A stretch of DNA of 64,000 nt from NCBI RefSeq assembly GCF_000424545.1, contig NZ_AUKC01000003.1:157943-221942 (forward strand), given 5' to 3'. The translations under genes were made by a program, and so were the position numbers. The DNA is from Butyrivibrio sp. NC3005. GTDB lineage: Bacteria > Bacillota > Clostridia > Lachnospirales > Lachnospiraceae. Within the stretch, counting starts at the first letter, position 1. The number at the start of each line of letters is the position of its first letter. The notes beneath the pieces are model-generated. The model searched no databases. It worked only from the letters and a program-made list of their open reading frames with translations, and was not told the origin of the DNA. Positions 25,557-35,202 of this stretch are shown piece after piece.

Positions 25557-27287
25557 TTATTCATACCAATAATATAATCCACATGTACTCTCTGCTAAAA
25601 TAAGTTTTGCTTCTGAATCAGGCTCATTAACAATTTCATAGTCTTTTATTCCAGTATCTAATACATTAAAAATATAACCATGAAAACCTCCAGGTGCTTG
25701 TAAACAAATTTTAACTTTCCTTGAATCAGACATTTTTTCCATATTGCTTAATTCAGAATATGCCTGACTAGATTTTTTATATCTCCATACATCTGCATAC
25801 AATGTTCCAGCACAGTTTATCACCAACAAACCAATAACTATAAAACTTATAATTCTATCTCTTTTTCTGACCCCTTGCATGTTTACATACTGAAACATCC
25901 AAGAAAATAATGCTCCCATCGGAATAAAGTACAAATGAAGATAATATCTAGCCGCAGACAATCCAGGAACAACTACAATCTGAATCAAAGTCAAAAGAGA
26001 CAAAATTCCTATTATTATATATATTCTATTGTTTCTGTTTTTATATACCATAAATACTAGGTATAATAATGACACTAAGAATATACCACTGAACATTATT
26101 CCCCAACCAGCTACTCGCGTATCAACAAATGACGCACTTTGTGATATCTCTGCTAAACTAAATGTAAATGGAACCTTCAAAACAGGTTCAACTTCAATAG
26201 TATTCTGACACTTAGAAAAAAGAGAAAAAAGAGTCTGCAATGGATGTGGCAATGATCCAAACCATTGTGTAACATTTGTATGAAGTACTCCATCTGATAT
26301 TCCATCAGTACCTGTAATGGAGTAAAAAGGATTACGATGCACAAAAGTATTATGCCAATATGTCGTTGATCCCACTATTCCAAATGTCAAAATCCCAACA
26401 CAGATATATTTTTCTAAAATTCCAACAATTTTTCTCAAATCTAAATGATTTATGAATATGTCAGCAGCCAAAAAACCACAACAATAAATAGCAGCAAATA
26501 TCACTCCTGAAAACTTAGAGTTTATCATTAGTGCGACACTTACTCCTACCATAATCCATGAAATATTATTGGAGGACTTAGACTCTATTATTTTAACTAA
26601 ATTCAAAACTACAACAATAATCATGCAGTACATAAATGCATCATTATAATATGATTGCGCTTGAGCTAAAGTGATTGGATTACATACAGATAATACTGCA
26701 AAAATCAAACTCAAAAAAGACTTATTCAGATATTTTTTAACAAAATCATATACCAATAATACTGCTGCTATCATTGCAAGCATTGTGTAGCATTTTCCAC
26801 TCTCTATATTTCCTGTAAATGCATAAACAACAGCTCCAAAAATCCAAGTAGCTTTTGGATAATGAGTATAAAAAATTGGCCATTTATCTGCCTTTCCAAT
26901 CAAAAAACCTAAACGATTGTTGGCTTCTTCAAAAGTCTCATATATCGGGTTCCAACCATATTTTAATAAACCTGTACAAGTTTTATGATAAGAGTTTCCA
27001 TCCCATGACATATCAAAAACACATGTTGATAGTGATACAGAAACTGTAAAGATAAACAGTACCCAAGCTCCACTTATTATTAGCTTTTTTAAATCCAAGT
27101 GCATGTTTTTTTGAGCTATTATTGCTTCAATGACTTCACAAATAAAAACAATTACCAAAGAAAATCTGTTTATAGAAAGTCCAAAAAACATGCAGATTGT
27201 TGGAACAATAACAATATTGAATATAGTCCATAGCAACATTATTCCAACTAATCTGGTTATTTCTACATTCTTCAATTGACTTTTCAT
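25557..27287 (-). CDS. Polytopic membrane protein, putative GT-C glycosyltransferase
   Basis: The 576-residue protein has about 11-12 hydrophobic helices and an extracytoplasmic loop after helix 3 with MSWDGNSYHKTCTGLLKYGW; an acidic residue at this position is the catalytic-site hallmark of GT-C enzymes (the ArnT/PMT type). Another loop carries AQAQSYYNDAFMY. The last 90 residues form a soluble tail. GT-C enzymes use lipid-phosphate sugars and act outside the membrane. It is the third of three such membrane proteins in a row, all with good ribosome binding sites (GTGAGG here). The exact family cannot be confirmed by eye. Confidence 0.7.
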   Translation of the reverse strand: MKSQLKNVEITRLVGIMLLWTIFNIVIVPTICMFFGLSINRFSLVIVFICEVIEAIIAQKNMHLDLKKLIISGAWVLFIFTVSVSLSTCVFDMSWDGNSYHKTCTGLLKYGWNPIYETFEEANNRLGFLIGKADKWPIFYTHYPKATWIFGAVVYAFTGNIESGKCYTMLAMIAAVLLVYDFVKKYLNKSFLSLIFAVLSVCNPITLAQAQSYYNDAFMYCMIIVVVLNLVKIIESKSSNNISWIMVGVSVALMINSKFSGVIFAAIYCCGFLAADIFINHLDLRKIVGILEKYICVGILTFGIVGSTTYWHNTFVHRNPFYSITGTDGISDGVLHTNVTQWFGSLPHPLQTLFSLFSKCQNTIEVEPVLKVPFTFSLAEISQSASFVDTRVAGWGIMFSGIFLVSLLYLVFMVYKNRNNRIYIIIGILSLLTLIQIVVVPGLSAARYYLHLYFIPMGALFSWMFQYVNMQGVRKRDRIISFIVIGLLVINCAGTLYADVWRYKKSSQAYSELSNMEKMSDSRKVKICLQAPGGFHGYIFNVLDTGIKDYEIVNEPDSEAKLILAESTCGLYYWYE

Positions 27288-27355
27288 TTTTCCTCACTTT
27301 TGTTTAGATAAGCATTCTAATCTATTCGTATTTGGTTGTATAAGATACCTCAACG

Positions 27356-29197
27356 CTAAAATTTTCCTATAATAAAACACTTATAATATGCAACTGCTCC
27401 ATCCTTTGAGCAACATTCCTCAATAGTCGAAGTGTTGTATTTACCAAACTTTTCAACTATTTTCTCAATATTTTTTTTATCCCAACTTAATAGGCATATT
27501 TTATTACCTTTGGATAACCAGTCATCCACTAGTGATTTGCTTACTTCATTAACATCAAACAATCCGGTATTTCTATAAGCAATCTCATACTCTATATTAT
27601 TATTTGATAAGTATATAAATGTTGGTAAAAAACCCGAATCTGCGAAAATATACTTATAACCTGTATTTTTTGAGTCCATTGCTTCTTCTGTCATTGTTGT
27701 TGAAAAATAACCATGTCCACCACCCATTTCCTCAAGTCTTTTAGTAAATTTCCGTGTTCCTTGTATATTTACAATGAATAAAGCGATACCAACAGTAACA
27801 ATAGTCGCCTTATAGACTTTTTGGTTTTCTTTTAAAACAGATAATATTTTTACAATCCCGTTTAAACCAAATCCTATAAGTAAAAAATTCAGCCATTCAA
27901 ATACCTCTACATGCTGAGGAGTCATTCTTGAAATCATTTTTAACGAAAACACATAGTAGCAAATATAGAATCCAAAAATTTCAAAAAATTCCACATTATT
28001 AATCGTTACAACCTTGGCATTAAAATGTTGCTTACCAAATTTGATGATTTTATCAATTATTAACAATGTCAGAAATGTAATTGTGATAATTATAGTACCC
28101 TTACCTAACCACATTTCTTCCATTCCTTTATGATCAAGAATATTATACGAAGTCCATATTCCTGATGATGCTATATAAACCAATCGCCAGAAAGTTGTCA
28201 TTTTTTGAAATAGTGTAACCTTATTTCCCAATACGTTAATATACGAAAATCTGTTAATAGCACTTTTAATATAAGCAAAACCAAAGATACTTCCTATCAA
28301 GCAAGCACATCCAACTATAACTATTAATAAAAAGTAAATTTTACGAATAAATGCTATTTTCTCTTTCTTCACTATCAATGGGATCAGCGTAAAAATAACA
28401 GATATGACAATCAACAATAATAGCACAATCTTACACATAGTCTCGGAAAATATGTAATGCAAAACACTGTCAGAAAATCCCCATACATATGGTAAAATGC
28501 CTAGTGTAAAACCAAATACGTACTTTTCTGTTCCTAGAAATTTTATCTTATTAACTTTATTTCTAATTTTGATATCCTCTCTAGCAACGATAATTATCCA
28601 CATGGGGACCAAAAACAAAAAAGAAAAGTAATCATAAAAAGCCAATCCGCTTAGTAATCCTATTTTCCACCACTTTTCAACCTTTTCTACGTTGCTGCTC
28701 TTCCAAATGTATAATGCGATGATGACACACATAACTCCAGGAAGCATTATATCTACCTGAGAACGTGATACTAAAATAATATTAGTATTACTTGCAGCCA
28801 AAATGCTAATTACTATTGCTATAGTCATGTTGGTTGTTTTTTTTAATATTAAGTAGATAAAAAAACATATAATCCAAATATATATCAGATGCGAAAATCT
28901 AATCAAAAATAAACTTCCACCTCTGGTAATTAAAAGCAAAAGCATCTGAAGATAAATAGCTAACGTTCCATGATAAATGCTTCCTAAAAGAGGTAAAAAG
29001 CTATATTGCATTGTAATATGCATATTTCTGTTTGCCGGAAAAACGATTATCGAAGCCAAATATTCAATAATAGCAGAATCAAAATACAGGCCTGGAACAT
29101 TATATTTATACAATCCAATTCCAAATACTAAACAAGCAAGTATAAATCCAACTATAATTTTCTCTTTTTGTCTGCGTAACAGCATTTTTTTATCCAT
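27356..29197 (-). CDS. Polytopic membrane protein, putative GT-C glycosyltransferase
   Basis: About 613 residues with an N-terminal helix followed by PGLYFDSAIIEYLASIIVFP, the acidic first loop expected in GT-C/PMT-like proteins, then about eleven more helices. The soluble C-terminal tail (about 120 residues) contains YIFADSGFLPTFIYLSNNN and a final region with two cysteines. The frame is open to 29260, but that overlaps the upstream gene more deeply; AGAGG is better placed for ATG at 29183-29185 or 29195-29197. Start therefore uncertain by a few codons. Probably adds a sugar to the exported glycan on the outside. Confidence 0.7.
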   Translation of the reverse strand: MDKKMLLRRQKEKIIVGFILACLVFGIGLYKYNVPGLYFDSAIIEYLASIIVFPANRNMHITMQYSFLPLLGSIYHGTLAIYLQMLLLLITRGGSLFLIRFSHLIYIWIICFFIYLILKKTTNMTIAIVISILAASNTNIILVSRSQVDIMLPGVMCVIIALYIWKSSNVEKVEKWWKIGLLSGLAFYDYFSFLFLVPMWIIIVAREDIKIRNKVNKIKFLGTEKYVFGFTLGILPYVWGFSDSVLHYIFSETMCKIVLLLLIVISVIFTLIPLIVKKEKIAFIRKIYFLLIVIVGCACLIGSIFGFAYIKSAINRFSYINVLGNKVTLFQKMTTFWRLVYIASSGIWTSYNILDHKGMEEMWLGKGTIIITITFLTLLIIDKIIKFGKQHFNAKVVTINNVEFFEIFGFYICYYVFSLKMISRMTPQHVEVFEWLNFLLIGFGLNGIVKILSVLKENQKVYKATIVTVGIALFIVNIQGTRKFTKRLEEMGGGHGYFSTTMTEEAMDSKNTGYKYIFADSGFLPTFIYLSNNNIEYEIAYRNTGLFDVNEVSKSLVDDWLSKGNKICLLSWDKKNIEKIVEKFGKYNTSTIEECCSKDGAVAYYKCFIIGKF

Positions 29198-30738
29198 CCT
29201 CTTAACATGTTTACTTGTACTGATGCATATGGAATAATTGCAACCATATACGGAAAACAATATCTTGATTTAGATTCCCAAAATAATTGGAAAACAAATC
29301 CCCCTATAAAAAATATCCCTAATACCAAATATCCTATATGGTATTCTTTTTCTTTAATCAGTTTGCCACTTATAAAGATGAGATTGAGTAAATATATAGT
29401 TCCGCATACCCCTCCTAACATTCTCAAAATCATTTTCATAGTATTTCCCGCAATAAAATCAACAAATCTTGGTGATACCTGGACTTCATCAACACCATTA
29501 ATATACACGGAGTGACTCACTGCTCCAAATGTCGGATCTGCCCATTGCCAAATAATCTTTTTTCCGAAAAATCCCACAGCCTTTTTGGGATTATGAATAT
29601 AATTCTTTATAGCTTCTTTTGATTTTTCTATGCCAATTTTATCAGCTTTTTTCTTATCACATTCATGAGCATATAAACAAAGCAAGTGTGAACCATCGTA
29701 ACCACCAGGACCTATTTCAGTTTCTGAGTTTAACCCCATCATAAGATAGCAACTAATAGGTATACTGTTCGGATTAGTTTCAGAGTCTGTTACTATTTCA
29801 AACGTTTTTCCAGCTATTCTTCCAGAAAACAGCATAACAAAAATACTTAAAACAATAAGTATTAATTCCTTTTTCTTTGCAATTTTGTCATCTTGTTTAT
29901 CAGAAAACAAATGCACAGACAAAATAATAATTATTGCCACTATTCCAATTGCTGCTCCAGAATATGATATATTTGAAAAAAACATACAAAACAATGATAG
30001 TAATGCATATCTAAACTTACGATTTGACAAAAATACAAAGATTCCAAAATAAAACGCAGTCAAAAGAAAAAAGAGACTGCAGATAGTGCCATAAACATAT
30101 GAAGCATACATAGCAATAGGCAAAAAAAGTATACATATTACTGCGCCCATACACTTGTCTTCTTCTTTTTTTCTTAAAGCAAAAGATATTCGCGCCACAA
30201 CCATAGTAATACCAAAAGTCAAAACGCAATTAAATAGTTTATACGCTATCCATCCTCTAACATGATTTCTACCAATAAATGCAAATGGAAGCATAATCAA
30301 TACCATGCCTCTTTGATGTGGGCATAATTGAAAGTAAAAATAATCAATACTATCCAATTCTCCTTTAGCAATATGAGTCGCTGCCTGCCATACCGCCGAT
30401 GGATCTGCTATTGGATAGAACATTGCATTTTTCATCCATATCACAGATTCGATAAAAACGATTGTTGCAGAAAAAAACACAACAATATTAGCTAACTTTT
30501 TATTTTTACGCGTCAAATGCCTAATGAACTCAGATATCAATAAAACGGCGATAGCAACTATTATCACTCCTAAAAGATATTCAATGGCATTTCTTTTTGT
30601 AAAAATCAACTTTTCAGTGTGCTTCTTAACCAATAAATCAATTCCCCAGAACAAGTTAACTACAAAAACTACTCCTATTATTAAAAAACACATTAACTTT
30701 ATTACTCTAGAACAAATAATTTCAAATAGTTTATTCAT
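29152..30738 (-). CDS. Polytopic membrane protein, putative GT-C glycosyltransferase
   Basis: The 528-residue protein has about 12 helices. The loop after helix 3 carries PIADPSAVWQAATHIAKGEL then YFYFQLCPHQRGMVLIMLPF, a segment typical of a large family of Firmicute GT-C-like proteins, with the aspartate as a likely catalytic base. A periplasm-facing loop has SCYLMMGLNSETEIGPGGYD. The RBS AGAGGTG precedes ATG. Its 3' end overlaps the next gene by about 45 bases, suggesting coupled translation. It may act with the two following membrane proteins on the same glycan. Confidence 0.72.
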   Translation of the reverse strand: MNKLFEIICSRVIKLMCFLIIGVVFVVNLFWGIDLLVKKHTEKLIFTKRNAIEYLLGVIIVAIAVLLISEFIRHLTRKNKKLANIVVFFSATIVFIESVIWMKNAMFYPIADPSAVWQAATHIAKGELDSIDYFYFQLCPHQRGMVLIMLPFAFIGRNHVRGWIAYKLFNCVLTFGITMVVARISFALRKKEEDKCMGAVICILFLPIAMYASYVYGTICSLFFLLTAFYFGIFVFLSNRKFRYALLSLFCMFFSNISYSGAAIGIVAIIIILSVHLFSDKQDDKIAKKKELILIVLSIFVMLFSGRIAGKTFEIVTDSETNPNSIPISCYLMMGLNSETEIGPGGYDGSHLLCLYAHECDKKKADKIGIEKSKEAIKNYIHNPKKAVGFFGKKIIWQWADPTFGAVSHSVYINGVDEVQVSPRFVDFIAGNTMKMILRMLGGVCGTIYLLNLIFISGKLIKEKEYHIGYLVLGIFFIGGFVFQLFWESKSRYCFPYMVAIIPYASVQVNMLRGWIKKCCYADKKRKL

Positions 30739-30753
30739 TATATTATTACACCT

Positions 30754-32250
30754 CTACCACTTTATCTCTTTGCGAATAGCTGTTCTTGATTCAAAGGTGT
30801 CAAAACAAACAGAATCGACAAATCGTCCTAACTTATTATCATATACAACAATATTAATGCCACGAGAATTAACCGAATAATCCTCGTCATTAATAATGAT
30901 ATTTGCTGTTGTTCCACCTGCAATAAAGCCTGCACTCTTTATTTTTACAATTTTACCTCTATCATTAAAGCTAATAGACTTTGAAATTGCTTGATCTGAT
31001 GCCTCTTCAAAAACTCCAGTATTTCCCTTTACAAAACAATAACTCTTTCTAAAGCAGTTCATCAAATTCGTTTGAACCCCTATCTTTTGCATTAATTCCA
31101 TATCTTCCACTGATAATGCTCTTGTTCCCTCGTCATTGATTGACATGAATACTGAATAGTCCCATGAATCCAGCGCTCTAAGATACTCGTCAAAATCTGT
31201 TATATTTATTAGTTTCAAATCATTCAGCAGCTGTTTATATGCAATGTCTTTGTCATCCCAATAAGCTGATTTACTCTTCTTTATATTAATATTTTCATCA
31301 ATCATTTTCCCAATCAGTTTTGATAACCTCATTGCTCCTTGAGGATTGCAATGATTTATTACAGTCTCGCCTTCCTGTACCCCCAACTGATTGAAATACT
31401 TCTTTTCGTTCAAGTCCCAATAAAATGCATTATGATTGTTTGCATATTCTTCGAGTTCATTATGAATACCATCAGTCATATCTCTTGGTGTAGTATACAA
31501 TATAAGTTTAATTCCATTCTCTTTACATAATTCTGATATCTTATTCAAATATTCAAGTTTATCCAAAGAAATCTCTGTTCTATCATATTTATTTTTCGAC
31601 ACAAATGGCTCAAATTCAGTTGTTTCTATATATGGAAATGGTCCAAATCCCAAAAGAGAAGTATCTTTAATAACTTCAGATCTAAAATCCTCCGCCCGCA
31701 AATCCTTCCATCTACCTGAATATCTAATATTTTTCAAAAAATAACCTACAAAAGACTGTTCCTTTTCTTTTTCACATATTTTCCTAACATATTCAAACTT
31801 ATTGATTGACAATCTCATTGGATCTGTAGCAAGTCTATAAAATTCCTCTCCCGTATCTTCATATAGATATCTTGTTTCTAAAACAATAGCCTTGGGTTTC
31901 TGACTTTTTAAAGCTTCACGCATCCAATAATACGATGTTATAATTGACTGCTGTTGACTTCCTAAAACATATGTTTTCAATTTATAATCATCATACAATA
32001 ATTGAGGTATGATTCCATTAACAACAACACTACTACCAAAAAATAGTACATCTACTTCATTTTCGGGGACGTCATAAAATCCTTCAAACGAAGTTGTAAC
32101 TGGATATAAGGAATTGCAATACAGATTTTTTTTCTGTAGAATATCATTAATATTTATAATCGCAATAAAAACCAATAGAACATAAAAAAAATCTATTATT
32201 ATCCTCCTTCTTCTCTTATTAAAAGTTTCCGTAAATAAATGATTCCGCAT
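30754..32250 (-). CDS. SGNH/DHHW-like protein, partner of the MBOAT O-acyltransferase
   Basis: A single N-terminal membrane helix (about 18-36) is followed by an extracytoplasmic domain with VDVLFFGSSVVVNGIIPQLL; GSS at 72-74 takes the place of the GDS block of SGNH hydrolases. Further on are AIVLETRYLYED, IKLILYTTPRDM and NHCNPQGAMRLSKLIGKMI, the H-x-N/S-x-x-G block near residue 290-300. Such proteins pair with AlgI-like MBOAT enzymes (AlgX/PatB-type roles) and complete acyl transfer to the glycan outside the cell. It overlaps the MBOAT gene by 32 bases. The last 150 residues are of unknown fold. Confidence 0.78.
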   Translation of the reverse strand: MRNHLFTETFNKRRRRIIIDFFYVLLVFIAIININDILQKKNLYCNSLYPVTTSFEGFYDVPENEVDVLFFGSSVVVNGIIPQLLYDDYKLKTYVLGSQQQSIITSYYWMREALKSQKPKAIVLETRYLYEDTGEEFYRLATDPMRLSINKFEYVRKICEKEKEQSFVGYFLKNIRYSGRWKDLRAEDFRSEVIKDTSLLGFGPFPYIETTEFEPFVSKNKYDRTEISLDKLEYLNKISELCKENGIKLILYTTPRDMTDGIHNELEEYANNHNAFYWDLNEKKYFNQLGVQEGETVINHCNPQGAMRLSKLIGKMIDENINIKKSKSAYWDDKDIAYKQLLNDLKLINITDFDEYLRALDSWDYSVFMSINDEGTRALSVEDMELMQKIGVQTNLMNCFRKSYCFVKGNTGVFEEASDQAISKSISFNDRGKIVKIKSAGFIAGGTTANIIINDEDYSVNSRGINIVVYDNKLGRFVDSVCFDTFESRTAIRKEIKW

Positions 32251-33640
32251 TATACATCACTCCATACGTTCCAAAAATTATAATTCCAATTATTAATAAT
32301 GTTATTATCACATATCTTATTACAAAATTCTGATCATATAACCATTCTCTAATATCATACTTTTGGCGAATAGCATTCGCACCTATCAATACTCCAATGG
32401 AACATAAGAGTACATTCCAATCTTTTCCATCCAATCCCAATTTCAATAATGAATCATCAAACATTATCCATGGGTTAAAATACAAAAACATGCTTTTGAT
32501 CATTTTTAGACTTATAAGTGTACTATCTGCCCTAAATACAATCCAAGCCAGCATTACTTCAAAAAAAGTAATAATCCTATGCCATGTGCGCCAAGTTAAT
32601 GTATCTTTCTTCAATTTAAAAAATTTGTCAGTCTTAGAATTAATATCAAATCCAAGTACATCGCCTAGTTGATAAAAGGCATGCATCCATCCCCATAATA
32701 TATAATGAAATCCATCTCCATGCCACATACCACTAATCGTAAACGTTGCAATAAGATTAATTGCCTTTCGAATTTTTCCTTTTCTGTTACCACCTAGCGG
32801 AATATATACATAATCTCTAAGCCATAAACTCAAAGATCTATGCCATCTTTGCCAAAAATCTTTTACCGATACTGATAGATATGGATAATTAAAGTTTCTA
32901 AACAATCTTATTCCAAACATCTCTGCTACAGCAATTGATAATGCTACACATGCCAAAAAATCAGTATACAGCTGTATACTGAACAAAATTCCGGCCACCC
33001 ATACATACAGTCCTCTGTATGTATAATAATTCCCAAATACTTCATCCACAAATATTCCTGCTTTATCTGCAATCATATATTTCAAAAAGAATGCCCAGAT
33101 AACTAAATATATTGCCTTGATAAAACGTTTATATTCAAAATGATGATTATTAAATAGTTCCACTGATAATTGATCATATCTTGATATTGGTCCCTGAATT
33201 ATAATTGGAAAAAAAGTAAAATAAAGATACAATTTAAAAAAATTCTTTTCAGGCTTAATCCTTTGTCTAGAAATATCAGCCATATATGATACCATCTGTA
33301 ATGAATAAAAAGAAAGTCCTATCGGAAAAACCAAATTATCAAAAGCACTATTTCCGAAAGAAACGTATTTTTTTAATAATAATGGTAATAAACAAACAAT
33401 AATGCAAGCCAAAAGTATTTTCTTCAATTTTACTTTATCTATAAGTATCCCCATTCCATAAGCATAGATAACCATTATTAGATGTACAAAAAAAAGAATG
33501 CTATTTTTGTTTAATGCATTCCAATAAAAGAATACGCTTGATATTAATAAAACTCCCCAGCGCTGCTTAATTGGAAGTAAGTAATAAAGTAAGAGTGTAA
33601 TTAAAACCACTCCCATAAATTCAATTGACAAGTAATCCAT
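32219..33640 (-). CDS. MBOAT family O-acyltransferase (AlgI/PatA/DltB-like)
   Basis: The 473-residue protein has about 11 helices and the diagnostic MBOAT segments: FPIIIQGPISRYDQL near 152, VKDFWQRWHRSLSLWLRDYV near 250, YIPLGGNRKG and SGMWHGDGFHYILWGWMHA near 300, the last containing the invariant catalytic histidine. It moves an acyl (usually acetyl) group across the membrane for modification of exported polysaccharide, working with the SGNH-like protein encoded downstream. AAGGGG lies 6 bases before ATG. It is the first gene of the long leftward operon, so the promoter should lie in 33641-33915, where I see no convincing -35/-10 pair on this strand. Confidence 0.92.
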   Translation of the reverse strand: MDYLSIEFMGVVLITLLLYYLLPIKQRWGVLLISSVFFYWNALNKNSILFFVHLIMVIYAYGMGILIDKVKLKKILLACIIVCLLPLLLKKYVSFGNSAFDNLVFPIGLSFYSLQMVSYMADISRQRIKPEKNFFKLYLYFTFFPIIIQGPISRYDQLSVELFNNHHFEYKRFIKAIYLVIWAFFLKYMIADKAGIFVDEVFGNYYTYRGLYVWVAGILFSIQLYTDFLACVALSIAVAEMFGIRLFRNFNYPYLSVSVKDFWQRWHRSLSLWLRDYVYIPLGGNRKGKIRKAINLIATFTISGMWHGDGFHYILWGWMHAFYQLGDVLGFDINSKTDKFFKLKKDTLTWRTWHRIITFFEVMLAWIVFRADSTLISLKMIKSMFLYFNPWIMFDDSLLKLGLDGKDWNVLLCSIGVLIGANAIRQKYDIREWLYDQNFVIRYVIITLLIIGIIIFGTYGVMYNAESFIYGNF

Positions 33641-33915
33641 TTTTTACCCCTTGCATGTATCAATTAACTGTAATTTTACATCACATAATCATAGGCTTAA
33701 ATGCTTCCGAATATCTCATTCGATTACTAATAAGCGTTACCGTTCACTCGTATAAACACAAAAACAAGAACCAAAAGAACAGCATTTTTCCTTCACCAAC
33801 TTTCTAATTCTACCATTTATGTTATAATATCGCTAGTGTATTGACAGACTCATTTTGACTAAATTCAGGTTAAAATAAATCTTTTATCATAAAAATTTCG
33901 CACGGAGATGAATAT

Positions 33916-35124
33916 ATGCATCAAATACTATGGCTGGCGCCGCATGTTCCATACTCGAACATTTCACATGCCGGAGGCAAAAACTTAAACTATTACATGA
34001 AATACATAAATGATTCTGGTAAATTCAATATCCATTTCATTGGACTTGGATACATTCAGGAAAAAAAGAAGGTTACTCTGTCAGATAATGGCATTTCAAC
34101 TGATATATATTATAGAGACAACTCTAGAATAGATTCTTTTTTAAGAAGGTTTGTAAGTGCCTTTTCGCTGATAAATCCATATACCAAATACTATCATTTA
34201 CTATTATGCTACGAACACCATCAGCTTATAAAGCGCATAAAAAAATATAAAAAAGCCCAAAACTCTAGTCCTGACATTATTATCTTGCATTGGACAGCAA
34301 TGGCTCTTTTACTTCCTGAATTAAAGAAAATGTTCCCTGACTCTAAATACTTGATAGTTGAGGAAGATGTCACATATTTAAGTTACAAGCGTAAATACGA
34401 TGCTGCCAAAAAGCATTCTAGTTCTAGCCATTGGAAGCGCTTCTATCATAATTTGAAAAAAGATGAACTTAATGCAATTTCAAATGCAGATTTAACTGTG
34501 ACTCTAAACGAAAAAGACAGAAAACTTCTTTTATCTGATGGAATACCTCCTGAAAAAGTATTTACTGCTGCCTTATACATCGACAGTCACTCTGATGTCG
34601 TTCGAAAGCCTGACAATAATTCGCTCCTCTTCTACGGTGCAATGAACAGACCCGAAAACTACGAAAGCGTATTATGGTTTATCCAAAATGTTATGCCAAA
34701 GCTTTCACCTGACATTACTCTTGAAGTTGTTGGTGCAAGGCCACCTCAGATGCTGTATAAAAACTTGCCATCAAATGTTCACATTCGAGGATTCGTAGAG
34801 GATATTTCTCCATACCTATCAGGCTGCATGTGCATGGTTGCTCCACTTGTCTTAGGCGCAGGAATCAAGGCCAAGGTTTTAGAGGCTATGTCTGCCGGAA
34901 TTCCGGTTCTAACCAATGAAATTGGTATTGAAGGAATTGATGCTAGAGATAAAATAGACTACTTTTTCTGCTCGTCTCCTGATGAATACATCACTACTAT
35001 AGAAAAGCTTTGCTCTGAACCAGAAACTGTAAAAAGAATTGGAGAAAACGGGAAAAATTTTTTCGAATCTTCGTTTGATGTAAATAAAAAGCTTGACACT
35101 CTTGTCGATTTCTTACTCAGATAA
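33916..35124 (+). CDS. Family 4 glycosyltransferase
   Basis: The 402-residue GT-B protein starts MHQILWLAPHVPYSNISHAG with GGKNLNYYMKYI, the glycine-rich loop of GT4 acceptor domains. The donor domain has LLFYGAMNRPENYESVLWFI near 238, HIRGFVEDISPYLSGCMCMV near 295 and LGAGIKAKVLEAMSAGIPVL near 320, which contains the EX7E-type donor site. GGAGATG precedes the start. It is transcribed away from the main operon and ends in a hairpin at 35131-35166. Such sequences are common in exopolysaccharide loci; sugar unknown. Confidence 0.87.
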   Translation: MHQILWLAPHVPYSNISHAGGKNLNYYMKYINDSGKFNIHFIGLGYIQEKKKVTLSDNGISTDIYYRDNSRIDSFLRRFVSAFSLINPYTKYYHLLLCYEHHQLIKRIKKYKKAQNSSPDIIILHWTAMALLLPELKKMFPDSKYLIVEEDVTYLSYKRKYDAAKKHSSSSHWKRFYHNLKKDELNAISNADLTVTLNEKDRKLLLSDGIPPEKVFTAALYIDSHSDVVRKPDNNSLLFYGAMNRPENYESVLWFIQNVMPKLSPDITLEVVGARPPQMLYKNLPSNVHIRGFVEDISPYLSGCMCMVAPLVLGAGIKAKVLEAMSAGIPVLTNEIGIEGIDARDKIDYFFCSSPDEYITTIEKLCSEPETVKRIGENGKNFFESSFDVNKKLDTLVDFLLR

Positions 35125-35130
35125 TAAAAC

Positions 35131-35166
35131 ATGGTACATAAGTCAAAACAACTGCTTATGTACCAT
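35131..35166. terminator. Hairpin between convergent genes
   Basis: ATGGTACATAAG (35131-35142) pairs perfectly with CTTATGTACCAT (35155-35166). It lies 6 bases after the stop of the GT4 gene, with T-rich sequence on both sides, and probably serves transcription from both directions. Confidence 0.65.
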
Positions 35167-35202
35167 ATTTCCAAAAAAATATTATATTTCTATTCATCAC
35201 CC

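Noticed and set aside
33641..33915. Clear sigma-A promoters for the divergent MBOAT and GT4 genes
   Set aside because: TTGACA and TATAAT-like hexamers occur, but none with acceptable 16-18 base spacing, so I do not report a promoter.
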